Both the position numbers and the translations under genes were made by a program. The notes under the pieces were generated by a model that did no database searches, was not told the origin of the DNA, and was given only the letters and a program-made list of their open reading frames with translations. A stretch of DNA of 64,000 bases from the NCBI RefSeq assembly GCF_001636695.1, contig NZ_LGEL01000023.1:62001-126000 (forward strand), in the 5' to 3' direction. Shown piece by piece: positions 1 to 8,076 of the stretch. The stretch comes from Pedobacter panaciterrae. GTDB taxonomy: Bacteria > Bacteroidota > Bacteroidia > Sphingobacteriales > Sphingobacteriaceae. Numbering within the stretch: the stretch's first letter is position 1; each line of letters begins with the position of its first letter.

Positions 1-1722
1 TGCAAAATAAGAGAGGAGAGAGCTCGCTGAGCCACTTCCTCCGTTATTAATATTAGCTGTGCCCACATCAAGATAAGCATAGTCGATATCCTCTAATGCC
101 AATCCCTGACGACTTCCGAAAAAGCCCTGATTCATAAACTTGATAGATTCCTGCCCCAAAAGCAAGTCGATATGATGTTTCCTTACATCAACCGCATAAT
201 TGATTTGATTCTGCCATAACACATTACCATCATAATCTTGGTTATTTTGCGCGAGATTTGATTCGTCTTTTAGAAAGCCCGACACATATGACTTCCTCAG
301 CGTCCTGGAATAGGTTCCATTATAATCCAGCCCCAGGCTTGTTCTAAAATGTAAATTAGGTATAATGGTGAGGTCAGCGAATACGTTGCCTATAATTCGG
401 CCAAAATAATTCCTGTTTTGTTTATTGTCCTCAATTAAGCGCACTGGATTATGTCGATCTGTCATTCCCGGCGCCGGACCACCCCAGCCACCATCCACTG
501 TATGGATGGGAACAATACGTTGTTGTACCAATGCGGTGAATAAAACATCACCGGTTGGTATAAGTGCATTTGTAGCATAGGTAGCATTTAAGTTTTCACC
601 TATCTTTAGTTTGCCATTGAAAAAATTGAAATCTGTATTAATGCGTGCGTTTAATTTCTTCGCTTGCGTTTCGCGCACAATACCATTGTTCTGTAAATAA
701 CCTAGTGAAAAAAAAGTATTTGTTTTTTCTCCACCGTTGGACAAGGAAATATTATAATTCTGAATCACGGATGCCTGTGATATTTCATCGTACCAATTCG
801 TATTTGCAGGTCTCATTGTTTTGGCCGCATCAATGTATTCTGGCAGAATGACTGCATTAAGTACCGGATTATCAAAATTATTGTTCCAGTCATATTTATA
901 AATCTGATTATTATTCGGATTAAGTCTATCATTTACGGCCGCTTGCCAATAGGCCTTGCCCCGGTCATTGGTATTCAGCATATCAATTGGACTGGTATAG
1001 TACTGAACAGATGAAGATCCATTCACATCTACTCGACTAACACCCTTTTTGGCCTTTTTTGTCGTTATAATAATGACGCCATTGGCAGACCTGGATCCGT
1101 AAATAGAAGCTGAGGAAGCATCTTTTAATACTTGAATGGATTCTATATCGTCTTGATTAAGTTCCTGCAGACCTCTTTTGGTTGGTATACCGTCAATGAC
1201 ATAAAGAGGGTCATTGTTTCCCAATGTTCCGACACCCCTTATTCTTACGGTCGCACTACCACCGGGGCTTCCATCGGTATTTATTGTCACACCAGGGATG
1301 CGACCTTGTAGCGATTTAACAGGGTTTCCAACACGTACACTTTTGATGTCCTCCATTTTTACCACCGATACAGCACCTGTCAAATCTGCTTTTTTCTGGG
1401 TTTGATAACCTGTTACAACAACTTCAGATAAGCTTCCTGATTGATACTCTAAGGCAACGGTGATTGGGCTTCCATCTTCAGGCACTCGAATACTCTCTGG
1501 TTTCATTCCTACATAGGAAATGTTAAGGATATCATTTGTATTTGCGGATATAGAGAATTTGCCTTCCTTATCAGTCGTAACTTGTTGAGTTGCACTTTTG
1601 ACGCTCACTCCTGCCAGTGGAGTTTGCAATTCCTTATTTAATATTGTCCCTGTAACATTCTTTTGCTGAGCAAACGCTGTAAGGCACAATAGCAATAATA
1701 TATGGGTTAAAAATAGTTTCAT
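1..1722 (-). CDS. SusC/RagA-family TonB-dependent outer-membrane receptor, N-terminal part
   Basis: The 574 codons inside the window start at the ATG complement of 1720-1722 and run off the left edge, so the C-terminal half of the barrel is missing. A signal peptide (MKLFLTHILLLLCLTAFA) is followed by a carboxypeptidase-regulatory-like beta-sandwich (about residues 22-105), then the plug domain with SusC hallmarks: VVVTGYQTQKKADLTGAV, SLQGRIPGV, PLYVIDGIP, and VLKDASSASIYGSRSANG. There is no N-terminal STN domain, so it is not expected to signal through a FecR/ECF pair. Family knowledge: such receptors import oligosaccharides or peptides with a SusD lipoprotein, which would lie beyond the left edge. 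It is downstream of a LacI-family gene on the same strand and two palindromic operators lie before its start, so ligand-relieved repression is likely. Confidence 0.93.
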   Translation of the reverse strand, partial: MKLFLTHILLLLCLTAFAQQKNVTGTILNKELQTPLAGVSVKSATQQVTTDKEGKFSISANTNDILNISYVGMKPESIRVPEDGSPITVALEYQSGSLSEVVVTGYQTQKKADLTGAVSVVKMEDIKSVRVGNPVKSLQGRIPGVTINTDGSPGGSATVRIRGVGTLGNNDPLYVIDGIPTKRGLQELNQDDIESIQVLKDASSASIYGSRSANGVIIITTKKAKKGVSRVDVNGSSSVQYYTSPIDMLNTNDRGKAYWQAAVNDRLNPNNNQIYKYDWNNNFDNPVLNAVILPEYIDAAKTMRPANTNWYDEISQASVIQNYNISLSNGGEKTNTFFSLGYLQNNGIVRETQAKKLNARINTDFNFFNGKLKIGENLNATYATNALIPTGDVLFTALVQQRIVPIHTVDGGWGGPAPGMTDRHNPVRLIEDNKQNRNYFGRIIGNVFADLTIIPNLHFRTSLGLDYNGTYSRTLRKSYVSGFLKDESNLAQNNQDYDGNVLWQNQINYAVDVRKHHIDLLLGQESIKFMNQGFFGSRQGLALEDIDYAYLDVGTANINNGGSGSASSLLSYFA

Positions 1723-1860
1723 AATTTTTAGGTTTTATATACAATTGAATTACATGCGATCATAGATAGAGTCGCTCTAAGGCGAATTGCCTGAGTTGAT
1801 TAAATGTTTCATACTTGTCTATATATTTGGTTATTAATATTTTACAGTGAAATAAATCAC

Positions 1861-1910
1861 TTTAAACGTTTAAATTTTTAATCCCTAAAAATCACTTTAA
1901 ACGTTTAAAG
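1861..1910. promoter_or_regulatory. Tandem LacI-type operators before the SusC gene
   Basis: Two palindromes built on TTTAAACGTTTAAA lie at 1861-1874 and 1895-1910, the second extended to a perfect 16-mer CTTTAAACGTTTAAAG. Their centres are 35 bp apart. They lie between the SusC-type receptor start (1722) and the LacI gene end (1924). A central CG with symmetric A/T-rich arms is typical of LacI/PurR-family operators. The same 16-mer recurs before the LacI gene, which ties the sites to that regulator. Binding itself is inferred. Confidence 0.8.
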
Positions 1911-1923
1911 TAAAAGCAAAAAA

Positions 1924-2949
1924 TTAAACTTCTTTACAGGATTGGCCAATAATAAGATCAGCTTCTAAGCTGACCTGCTTGCTGACTTTCATATTATCCA
2001 TTAACTCCACGAGTGTATTAACTGCCTGCTTACCCATTTCTTCCAGCGGTTGTCTGGAATGAGTAATTGAGCAGTAGAACAACTCGAACGCATCTGATTG
2101 GTCAAAACTCATTACTGACAGCACATCAGGCACTTTAATATTCAACTCATTTAAATACTTCAAACCATTTGATGCAAGTGTGTCCGTAGCAAAAAAAAGT
2201 GCATCGAACGGCGTTTTAGATTTAAACATCTTATCCATAGCAATTTTAACGTTGCTATAAATCTCATCACGGTTATCATTTGGTATTTCTAACAAACAGC
2301 CAGGTTTGTATTTAATCCCATTTTCTTTTAATGCTACTTTAAATCCTCTATTGCGTTCGTGTAAATGGTAAAGCGTTGTCTCATAATTTACAAAACAAAT
2401 ATTTTTATGTCCTTTGTCGATCAGATAGTTGGTTGCGGTATAGGATGCTTTAAAATTATCTAACGCAATATAATTTGTCTTTATACCAGGGAAATTCCTA
2501 TCAACGAGTACAAAAGGAATCTCATAACGTTGAAGAAGAAGGATCTGATTTTCACAGTTTTCCACAGGCACAATGATCAAACCATCAACCCTTCTATTTA
2601 AGAACACGTTTATTAGTTCAGCAAACTTATCAGTTCGCTCATTGGAACTACCATAAATTACAGTGTAATTGTGTTTCTTCGCTTCTTCTTCGATAGCACG
2701 TGTAATCCCGGTACTGAAACGGTAGTTAATATCTGCAACCACTAAACCAATAGTATGGGACTTCTTTGTTTTAAGACTCCTGGCAATGTTATTAGGACGG
2801 TAGTTTAATTGAGCAGCAGCAAGTTCAATTCTTTCCGCAGTCTCTTTATTGACCTGTTTTTCAACAGCTTGCCCATTCAGCACATACGATACAAGTGCCG
2901 CGGATACCCCAACATGCTCAGCTATTTCTTTAAGGCCTATCTTCTTCAT
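1924..2949 (-). CDS. LacI-family transcriptional repressor
   Basis: A 341-residue protein when started at the ATG at 2949, which begins MKKIGLKEIAEHVGVSAALV, the usual LacI opening; an upstream in-frame ATG at 2988 would add 13 atypical residues. Residues 1-50 form the LacI helix-turn-helix plus hinge (VSAALVSYVLNGQ, then LNYRPNNIARSLKTKKS). The rest is a periplasmic-binding-protein-like effector domain (IGLVVADINYRFSTGI, DGLIIVPV, ALFFATDTLASNGL). Such proteins repress sugar-use genes and release DNA on ligand binding. One copy of its probable operator lies 48 bp before this start, suggesting autoregulation, and two lie before the SusC-type gene downstream. The ligand cannot be read from sequence. 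Confidence 0.93.
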   Translation of the reverse strand: MKKIGLKEIAEHVGVSAALVSYVLNGQAVEKQVNKETAERIELAAAQLNYRPNNIARSLKTKKSHTIGLVVADINYRFSTGITRAIEEEAKKHNYTVIYGSSNERTDKFAELINVFLNRRVDGLIIVPVENCENQILLLQRYEIPFVLVDRNFPGIKTNYIALDNFKASYTATNYLIDKGHKNICFVNYETTLYHLHERNRGFKVALKENGIKYKPGCLLEIPNDNRDEIYSNVKIAMDKMFKSKTPFDALFFATDTLASNGLKYLNELNIKVPDVLSVMSFDQSDAFELFYCSITHSRQPLEEMGKQAVNTLVELMDNMKVSKQVSLEADLIIGQSCKEV

Positions 2950-2996
2950 GAAGTTTAAATAGTGTAGGAAATTTATATTTGTAGACAATTATAACA

Positions 2997-3012
2997 CTTT
3001 AAACGTTTAAAG
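2997..3012. promoter_or_regulatory. LacI-type operator before the lacI-like gene
   Basis: A perfect 16-bp palindrome CTTTAAACGTTTAAAG, identical to the site at 1895-1910. It is 48 bp before the preferred start of the LacI-family gene, consistent with autoregulation. Confidence 0.78.
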
Positions 3013-3090
3013 CAAAAAAAAATAAAAAAATAATTCAAAATTTATAGAAAAAGCTAGTTCAATACCTACCACACTTGCGCAATAAGACTC

Positions 3091-3300
3091 ATGAGCCTTG
3101 ATAGAAAAACCATTGCGCTAGTACTAGTACGCAATGGTATTCACGTAAATGAGAAAAAGGCTCAAATAATATTGGATTGTCTTTACCTTATTGCAAAGAC
3201 GTATAACAATATCAGTGTATATTTCGCAGATAGTAGACACTTCATTTCGGGCCAAACTGTGCACCCGAACTTCTACCCTTCGTATCCGGAGGAATCTTAG
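3091..3300 (+). CDS. Small hypothetical protein
   Basis: A 69-residue protein with an amphipathic helical core (RKTIALVLVRNGIHVNEKKA, then QIILDCLYLIAKTY) and a tail without clear structure. It resembles small conserved proteins that recur in Sphingobacteriaceae genomes and are sometimes misnamed as PTS subunits; I know of no function. It has no signal peptide or membrane segment. It is divergent from the LacI gene, so both would share the upstream region that holds the operator at 2997-3012. Confidence 0.6.
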   Translation: MSLDRKTIALVLVRNGIHVNEKKAQIILDCLYLIAKTYNNISVYFADSRHFISGQTVHPNFYPSYPEES

Positions 3301-3720
3301 TCTTTGAACCCAATATATTCAAATCCCGAAAATTCACCCTTATCCATTTTTTAGAAGAGCTCTTTTATTTTTAGCATCTTGACTGACGACGGATAGTTTC
3401 AAAGGCTATTTTTATGACCTGAGAGGAGATCGTGACCTCAGTTTTTGATAAATCTATGTATCTGAAGAAGTCTTCATGGATTGGCTTCAGAATTTTGCAA
3501 TGAAACGCAATTAAAGGCAGGCTAATTAATTTTTATGACCGAAATGAGTTATCATCCCATAGTGCTTTTCTTGAGGCTAAAAACGGCTTAAAATAAGCCG
3601 ACTGACCATTTTTCAAAGAAATCAACTGATCATTTTGCGCCGTAATATGAGGCCACGTTCCGCGAAAGAGGTGGCCACATACGGAATAATCCCCACAATT
3701 ACATCCATTCGATAATTATT
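3301..3720. other. Gene-free stretch with an IS-like terminus
   Basis: No convincing gene. A short open fragment near 3458-3510 is too small to call. The right end (3601-3690) holds the repeated terminus described separately. A weak stem CTGAG/CTCAG followed by Ts lies near 3420-3447 and could end transcription from the small gene at 3091. Confidence 0.5.
3601..3690. mobile_element. Possible relict IS21-type terminus (short direct repeats)
   Basis: Four degenerate direct repeats start at about 3601, 3625, 3648 and 3670, 22-24 bp apart: ACTGACCATTTTTCAAAG, ACTGATCATTTTGCGCCG, TGAGGCCACGTTCCGCG and GTGGCCACATACGGAAT. IS21-family elements of Bacteroidota carry multiple repeats of this kind at their ends. 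No istA or istB gene is present, so this would be a solo end left by deletion. The assignment is inferred from memory of such termini. Confidence 0.35.
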
Positions 3721-4569
3721 TTGTTTGCCGGGTCATTTTTCTCTATCCTTCTTTCTTGTATTTTAGGATACTTCGTCTTCAATACAGAGTTACATGGAGC
3801 AATTAAATTCTACTTCTTTTGCTTAATTATTTGCTCCTTTATCGCACTTTTTTTTGACCTTGCACCACGTACAATTAAAGCATACAATCTATACAATGAC
3901 GGTAAACTTATTTTGTTTACCTACCAAATAAGGACAGTTTTTGCTGATTATGCCCTGGCCAGACAACATTTTTTAAAGGGAGAAAATCACGAGGCCATAA
4001 TTATATTAAAAGCTATAGTTGCAAAATTTCCTTACCAGGAAATACCTATCCGCCAGCTAATCACTATTCTAATGGTTGAGAAACAATTTGATGAGGCAAA
4101 AATGCATTTGATAAACCTTGAAAATTTCACCGAGTTTACCATCGATGATTATATACACAGGGGATATTTTCAAACCTTATCCAATCAAAATAATGAGGCC
4201 GAGGCCAGCTTTAATATGGCACTTCAGCTGAATAAAGAAAACGCTATTGTCCTAAATAATTTGGGCCATGTTTTAATCCTATTGGAGAACTATGAAGAGG
4301 CTAAACAACATCTCGAAAAGGCAATTAAACTTCAGCCAGCTCTTGCGGAACCCTATAATAATCTAGGACAGCTTAAGATTCTTACAAATCAACTTGAAGA
4401 GGGTAAGGCGCTGATTGAAAAAAGTATCTCACTAAATCCAAAAAATGCAGATGCCTATAAAAACCTCGGAGATTTTTATTCAATGGTTGGGAATACGGAG
4501 TTAGCTAAATTCAATTTTGACAAGGCACAGGAACTAGACAGCAGCATTAAATTTGAACAATTAAAGTAA
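3721..4569 (+). CDS. Membrane-anchored TPR protein, 5' end probably lost
   Basis: At least 282 residues. Two hydrophobic helices (about residues 4-21 and 28-46) are followed by tetratricopeptide repeats, clearest at about 143-175, 176-208, 210-242 and 244-276 (for example NNLGHVLILLENYEEAKQHL and KAIKLQPALAEPYNNLGQLK). TPR solenoids hold partner proteins; here it would face one side of the inner membrane. No ATG fits: the first usable start is a TTG at 3721, yet the frame stays open upstream (reading NNPHNYIHSIII) back into the IS-like repeats near 3690. Either the start is a rare codon or an insertion removed the true N-terminus. The function is unknown. Confidence 0.7.
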   Translation: MFAGSFFSILLSCILGYFVFNTELHGAIKFYFFCLIICSFIALFFDLAPRTIKAYNLYNDGKLILFTYQIRTVFADYALARQHFLKGENHEAIIILKAIVAKFPYQEIPIRQLITILMVEKQFDEAKMHLINLENFTEFTIDDYIHRGYFQTLSNQNNEAEASFNMALQLNKENAIVLNNLGHVLILLENYEEAKQHLEKAIKLQPALAEPYNNLGQLKILTNQLEEGKALIEKSISLNPKNADAYKNLGDFYSMVGNTELAKFNFDKAQELDSSIKFEQLK

Positions 4570-4681
4570 TTTCACACAAATCCCTAAATTTACTACTGCC
4601 CTTTTCACCTGTGATAATGATATGAAAGATAAGACTTCTCTGGGGTCCTATCTGATGTGCGTCATGGAGACTTGAATTATT

Positions 4682-4757
4682 TACATTTGTATGAGCGCGT
4701 TAATTTTGAAAGTGGCATCTGCCTTCCTGACAGGTATCGCTTTCTCTTTTTGAAGTA
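4682..4757. repeat. Dispersed hairpin leader repeat, copy A
   Basis: This segment matches 18903-18975: both have an ATTTGTAT or ATTGTAT box, then GAGxGCGTTAATTTTGAAAG, a variable hairpin, and CTTTCTnTTTTGAAGTAT. The outer arms (GAAAGTG and CGCTTTC) pair; the inner arms differ between copies. TACATTTG at 4682-4689 fits the Bacteroidota -7 box. Copy A has no plus-strand gene behind it; the next gene (4861-5259) is on the other strand. Confidence 0.6.
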
Positions 4758-4860
4758 TCAGGTCCTGATCTGAAATGATTGCTAATCATCTGCCAGGATA
4801 CCAAAACATAATCCTAATTCGATTTGAATTATCTTCACCTATTCTTAGTTGGAGTGAAAT

Positions 4861-5259
4861 TTACATTTCGGTCTGATTTGACTGGATAACCAACAGCACC
4901 TGGTTGTCCTTAATTTTTAGATACCCCTGGTCAAAACAGAAATGATAAACGTCTCCTTTTTTCGTGATTTGGTAGCTGCTCTGGTAATTGAAGTTAAATC
5001 CCAGACCGGTTAACTGTTGTTCGCTTACAATAGTTTTGCCGCTCGGATTAAGCTTTCGCATGATCTGATAGTTCTGAGTCAGGATTCTGGTTATCTTTTT
5101 TACAAACTCAGGGTTTTCCCCTCTTCGCTCCGTTTTCACCCTGTTGTTGTAGTCAACGCGACAGGCATCGGTACAGAATTTCTTATCGGTTCTGCCGAAA
5201 ATAATTTTATCGCCACAGTTCTGGCATGCTTTGGGATTGGGGATGATACGATTAATCAC
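4861..5259 (-). CDS. Zinc-ribbon hypothetical protein
   Basis: A 132-residue protein. Residues 9-35 carry two Cys pairs (CQNCGDKIIFGRTDKKFC, then CRVDYNN), a probable zinc ribbon with CxxC and CxxxC knuckles. The C-terminal half is polar with beta-strand-like stretches (YQITKKGDVYHFCFDQGYLK). Proteins of this type are common and unstudied in Pedobacter and relatives; nucleic-acid binding is a guess from the zinc ribbon. It is transcribed alone, with no signal peptide or membrane segment. Confidence 0.75.
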   Translation of the reverse strand: MINRIIPNPKACQNCGDKIIFGRTDKKFCTDACRVDYNNRVKTERRGENPEFVKKITRILTQNYQIMRKLNPSGKTIVSEQQLTGLGFNFNYQSSYQITKKGDVYHFCFDQGYLKIKDNQVLLVIQSNQTEM

Positions 5260-5439
5260 TGGAGCATTAATTAAACAGGTATACGATCAAAGTTATGTAT
5301 TTCAGAGGGTTAACTCCAAATAACGGTTCTGTTTTATCCGTGTAATTTTTGTATACACGGATAAACACGGGTTTTATTTGAATAATTTTCGGTTAAGGTT
5401 TTTGTCCTTTCGAGTTTTGGAGTAAATAAATCCAAAATT

Positions 5440-6039
5440 ATGAAAACAGGAATTTTAGAAAGCGAAAACTTTGGTAACGGTAAAAGAACTTACTTCCTTG
5501 ACTTTGCCAGGGCAAGTAACAATAGCAATTACATTAAGATCACCCGATCGGACAGGCAAACAGATCGCACTTACAAAAAGAGTTCGGTCTGTATTTTCGA
5601 GGAGGATTTTTATTTTCTGATTGAAGGTTTCTCTATGCTTTTTACCAGCATGGGCAACAGAGAATCCGGCTCAGGCAAAAAACTGGAATACGCCCCTGGT
5701 CCGAAAACGGAGTTTAAACCGCGTGGAATTAAAAGCTGGCCGGTTGAAATGCGTCCCCGTGAAAAATATCTCGCCGGGGGTGCTGAGGCTTTATCAGATG
5801 CTGAACTGCTGGCCTTGCTTATTGGTTCAGGTACCACAAAACAAACGGCTGTTGATCTGGCTGCGCGTATTCTGAAATCTGTGAATGGTGATTTGGAAGC
5901 ACTTTCCAGGTGTTCGGCGAAAAGTCTGTCCAAATTCCCTGGAATTGGTGATGCCAGGGCGGTGACCATTATGGCTGCAATGGAACTATCCAGACGAAGC
6001 AGACAAATGCTGTTGCCTTTCAATTTAAAAACAGGATAA
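5440..6039 (+). CDS. Pur-alpha-like domain fused to RadC (UPF0758) N-terminal domain, no JAB domain
   Basis: A 199-residue protein of two parts. Residues 1-68 resemble the PUR-alpha-like DUF3276 fold of Bacteroidota (RTYFLDFARA, NYIKITRSDR, FEEDFYFLIEGF). Residues 95-188 are the UPF0758 N-terminal region of RadC proteins: KSWPVEMRPREKYLAGGAEA, LSDAELLALLIGSG, and a helix-hairpin-helix FPGIGDARAVTIMAAMEL. Full RadC proteins continue into a JAB/MPN metalloprotease-like domain with HxHPSG; here the stop at 6037-6039 comes before it and the following 250 bp does not encode it in any frame. Both retained domains fit single-stranded or duplex nucleic-acid binding. It heads a run of four plus-strand accessory genes. 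Confidence 0.8.
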   Translation: MKTGILESENFGNGKRTYFLDFARASNNSNYIKITRSDRQTDRTYKKSSVCIFEEDFYFLIEGFSMLFTSMGNRESGSGKKLEYAPGPKTEFKPRGIKSWPVEMRPREKYLAGGAEALSDAELLALLIGSGTTKQTAVDLAARILKSVNGDLEALSRCSAKSLSKFPGIGDARAVTIMAAMELSRRSRQMLLPFNLKTG

Positions 6040-6287
6040 ATATTGAGCTAACATTGTAATGCTCCTTTTATAACGCTCTTTTTCTCCGGCTGATTAAAAG
6101 GCTGCTAATCTGAGTATTTCTTTTCTCCTGCGTCCGCATAATGCCGCCTTGCGGCACCCTTCGGGACTTATAGGACTCCGGAAGCGAAATTCTCTGTGCG
6201 CTGCTTTCTTTTAATCATCCGGTAGAAAATAAAAAGCTGGCTGAAAAAAAGAACGAATAAAGTATTTAACCCTTTAAAAGTTCTGTT

Positions 6288-6662
6288 ATGAAAGCACTGA
6301 ATGAATTTACAAATGTTGACAAGGGAAGGCTGATCCATCAGCTGTTTCCAAATGAAATGCCTGCAATGATTGATTTCATCAAAGGTATGTGTGTATCAAT
6401 CCAGTCAAATGAGGCAGAAAGCCGCAAGGCTTTTGGTGAAAGTCTCTTTTCTTTTGAGTTCTGGCTGTGGCTCCTGCGTCGTGTGGAAATTATAATTGAT
6501 GCGAAGAAAGGCTTGCTGCTAAGAAGTGATAAAGTGTTCGCTGAACAATTGTTTGAGGATTATCTGGCTTGTTTCACAATCCATTGTATCCTCGTCTATA
6601 CCGATCAGTTTGAGCATCCTGATCCGAAATTCACTAAGGCGATTGATTTACTGTTTAAATAA
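6288..6662 (+). CDS. Hypothetical protein of accessory-gene cluster
   Basis: A 124-residue, mostly helical acidic protein (KGRLIHQLFPNEMPAMIDFI, SFEFWLWLLRRVEIIIDA). Although hydrophobic in places, no stretch is long enough for a clear membrane helix. I do not recognise a named domain. It lies 27 bp before the Api92-like gene on the same strand and probably shares its transcript; such small genes travel together in conjugative and plasmid-like regions of Bacteroidota. Confidence 0.75.
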   Translation: MKALNEFTNVDKGRLIHQLFPNEMPAMIDFIKGMCVSIQSNEAESRKAFGESLFSFEFWLWLLRRVEIIIDAKKGLLLRSDKVFAEQLFEDYLACFTIHCILVYTDQFEHPDPKFTKAIDLLFK

Positions 6663-6689
6663 CTGAATCTTAAAAACAACAATACGATT

Positions 6690-7169
6690 ATGGCAAACTG
6701 GTGTATGAATACGGTTGAATTTAAGGCTGATGAGCGCCAAATGATGGTTCTTGGAACTTTCTTCAATGCGTTAATTGTAAAAGAAAGGGAGACGAATCAG
6801 GGGCAGCTCCCTGATTTCTCAAAGGAGGATGGTGGTTATTTGTTTAATATTTACTTTGAAGAGGGATTACTTCAGTATCAAACCAAATGGGCGCCTAATA
6901 CCAGGGTGGTCCTGGAAATTGGAATGCATTTCAAGATAGACTTCTGCTACCAATATGAAGAATATGGTATGGGAATATTTGGTGAGGCCATTTATGAGAA
7001 TGGAAGGCTTACGGTTTTTGAACTGGACAATTTTGATCTGGAGAAATTTGTTTATGATGAGCATACGGAGTCTTACATTTTTGAGGGCGCACACTATCAG
7101 ACAGTGGATGAAATTGTTGAGATATTCCTTGAGAGAAAGAAACTTGCCAGCAGGAAATCTTCAAATTAA
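6690..7169 (+). CDS. Api92-like protein with ferredoxin-like fold
   Basis: A 159-residue protein opening MANWCMNTVEF, the characteristic start of the Api92/YubB-like family (MANWC-N-v). Members occur on phages, plasmids and conjugative elements and carry a ferredoxin-like alpha/beta domain of unknown function. Alternating beta strands and acidic loops are visible (YLFNIYFEEGLLQYQTKWAP, KIDFCYQYEEYGMGIFGEAI). There is no signal peptide. It is the third gene of the plus-strand run from 5440 to 7538. Its presence supports an origin of this stretch from a mobile element. Confidence 0.75.
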   Translation: MANWCMNTVEFKADERQMMVLGTFFNALIVKERETNQGQLPDFSKEDGGYLFNIYFEEGLLQYQTKWAPNTRVVLEIGMHFKIDFCYQYEEYGMGIFGEAIYENGRLTVFELDNFDLEKFVYDEHTESYIFEGAHYQTVDEIVEIFLERKKLASRKSSN

Positions 7170-7223
7170 CAAATGATGAATCTATCCCCTGCGTCTTGCA
7201 GGGGATTATTAAAATCACAAACG

Positions 7224-7538
7224 ATGAAAGCAAAAAATCTGGATGAATTAAAAGGCGAGCTGATGGATTGGGAGGAGAATATAATGGAGGCGATATCGCA
7301 GGAGTTGGAACGCATTTCACGTCGGGTAGGCATGATGGAGTTGCCGGAAAATCCGTTCATGACCGAGGTCTCCATTTATTTGGATACCCTTTATCTGGAG
7401 GGCGGGAATGTCATGCTTGATACCGCTTTCGCTGATACAGCGCACAAATCACTGCTGAACTTTATGAGCGATGCTGAAATTGATTCCTGGGGCTTGCTTG
7501 GCCTTTTAGATGGGCTTAGCAGTATTGATGAACCCTGA
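7224..7538 (+). CDS. Small acidic hypothetical protein
   Basis: A 104-residue acidic helical protein beginning MKAKNLDELKGELMDWEENI. I chose the ATG at 7224; an upstream in-frame ATG at 7173 would add a Cys-containing, unhelical 17-residue lead. No domain is recognised. It ends 18 bp before a strong hairpin at 7556-7584, so it closes the transcript of the plus-strand accessory run. Confidence 0.65.
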   Translation: MKAKNLDELKGELMDWEENIMEAISQELERISRRVGMMELPENPFMTEVSIYLDTLYLEGGNVMLDTAFADTAHKSLLNFMSDAEIDSWGLLGLLDGLSSIDEP

Positions 7539-7555
7539 AGGCTGGTTTTAGTAGC

Positions 7556-7584
7556 AAGCCTCCGGTTGATCAAACCGGAGGCTT
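7556..7584. terminator. Bidirectional intrinsic terminator
   Basis: A perfect 12-bp stem (AAGCCTCCGGTT / AACCGGAGGCTT) with a 5-nt loop (GATCA) lies between the convergent genes ending at 7538 (+) and 7599 (-). It lacks a long T run but its place and symmetry fit a shared terminator. Confidence 0.75.
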
Positions 7585-7598
7585 AGTTGGTGTTTGGT

Positions 7599-7787
7599 TC
7601 AGGGATTTTCGTTGGTGGGTTGGCCATCAATTTCTGTGATGTGTACCCTGTCAATGATAGCGCGGTCTGCTATGCTGGCGTCATAGATGGTTTCGATCAG
7701 TCTGTGTAAAATATCATCTGCCGGAGGGAGTGACCTTCCTTCCAGTGCAGAAATTCTGATTTCGAGTTTGATGTAGGTTGATTCCAT
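7599..7787 (-). CDS. Small hypothetical protein
   Basis: A 62-residue protein (MESTYIKLEIRISALEGRSL, then PADDILHRLIETIYDASIAD). Composition and the convergent placement against a terminator hairpin suggest a real gene, but it has no recognised domain. It has no membrane segment or signal peptide. Confidence 0.5.
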   Translation of the reverse strand: MESTYIKLEIRISALEGRSLPPADDILHRLIETIYDASIADRAIIDRVHITEIDGQPTNENP

Positions 7788-7941
7788 TTGTGAGGATTGG
7801 AGTTTGTCAATTAAAATAATGCACTCATTTTCTGAGGATTAAGTTAATCATTTCCAGAACAAACATGCTCATTAGTCCGTTACTTTAGTTTCCTGATCCT
7901 TTGATCCGAGTTGGGTTAAAAATTAATTAAGCACAAAAATC

Positions 7942-8050
7942 GGCATCCCGGCTTGTCACAGCTGCAAAAAACTTCCCCCATAAAACACCTCCTCCTGCTC
8001 AATGTCCTTCATTTTATTGCTTTGCTTTTTTGCAGCTGCAAGCCGATGCC
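7942..8050. repeat. Long inverted repeat, possible RNA stem-loop
   Basis: The left arm (7942-7971; GGCATC, GGCTTG, CAGCTGCAAAAAA with short insertions) is complementary to the right arm (8026-8050; TTTTTTGCAGCTG, CAAGCC, GATGCC). About 25 bp can pair with two small bulges around a loop of some 54 nt. It overlaps the 95-bp repeat, but the second copy of that repeat (10270-10364) lacks the left arm. Confidence 0.6.
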
Positions 8051-8076
8051 ATGAAGGGTGCCATAATTAATTTTTA
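7982..8076 (+). repeat. 95-bp repeat, copy 1
   Basis: Collinear with 10270-10364 over 95 bp without gaps, sharing TTCATTTTATTGCTTTGC, TTTTTTGC, CTGCAAGC, GATGCC and GTGCCATAATTA. Copy 2 sits 18 bp before a gene start; copy 1 is followed only by a 10-codon frame. Confidence 0.65.

Noticed and set aside
5610-6023. 137-codon minus-strand frame
   Set aside because: It is antisense to the clear RadC-N fusion gene.
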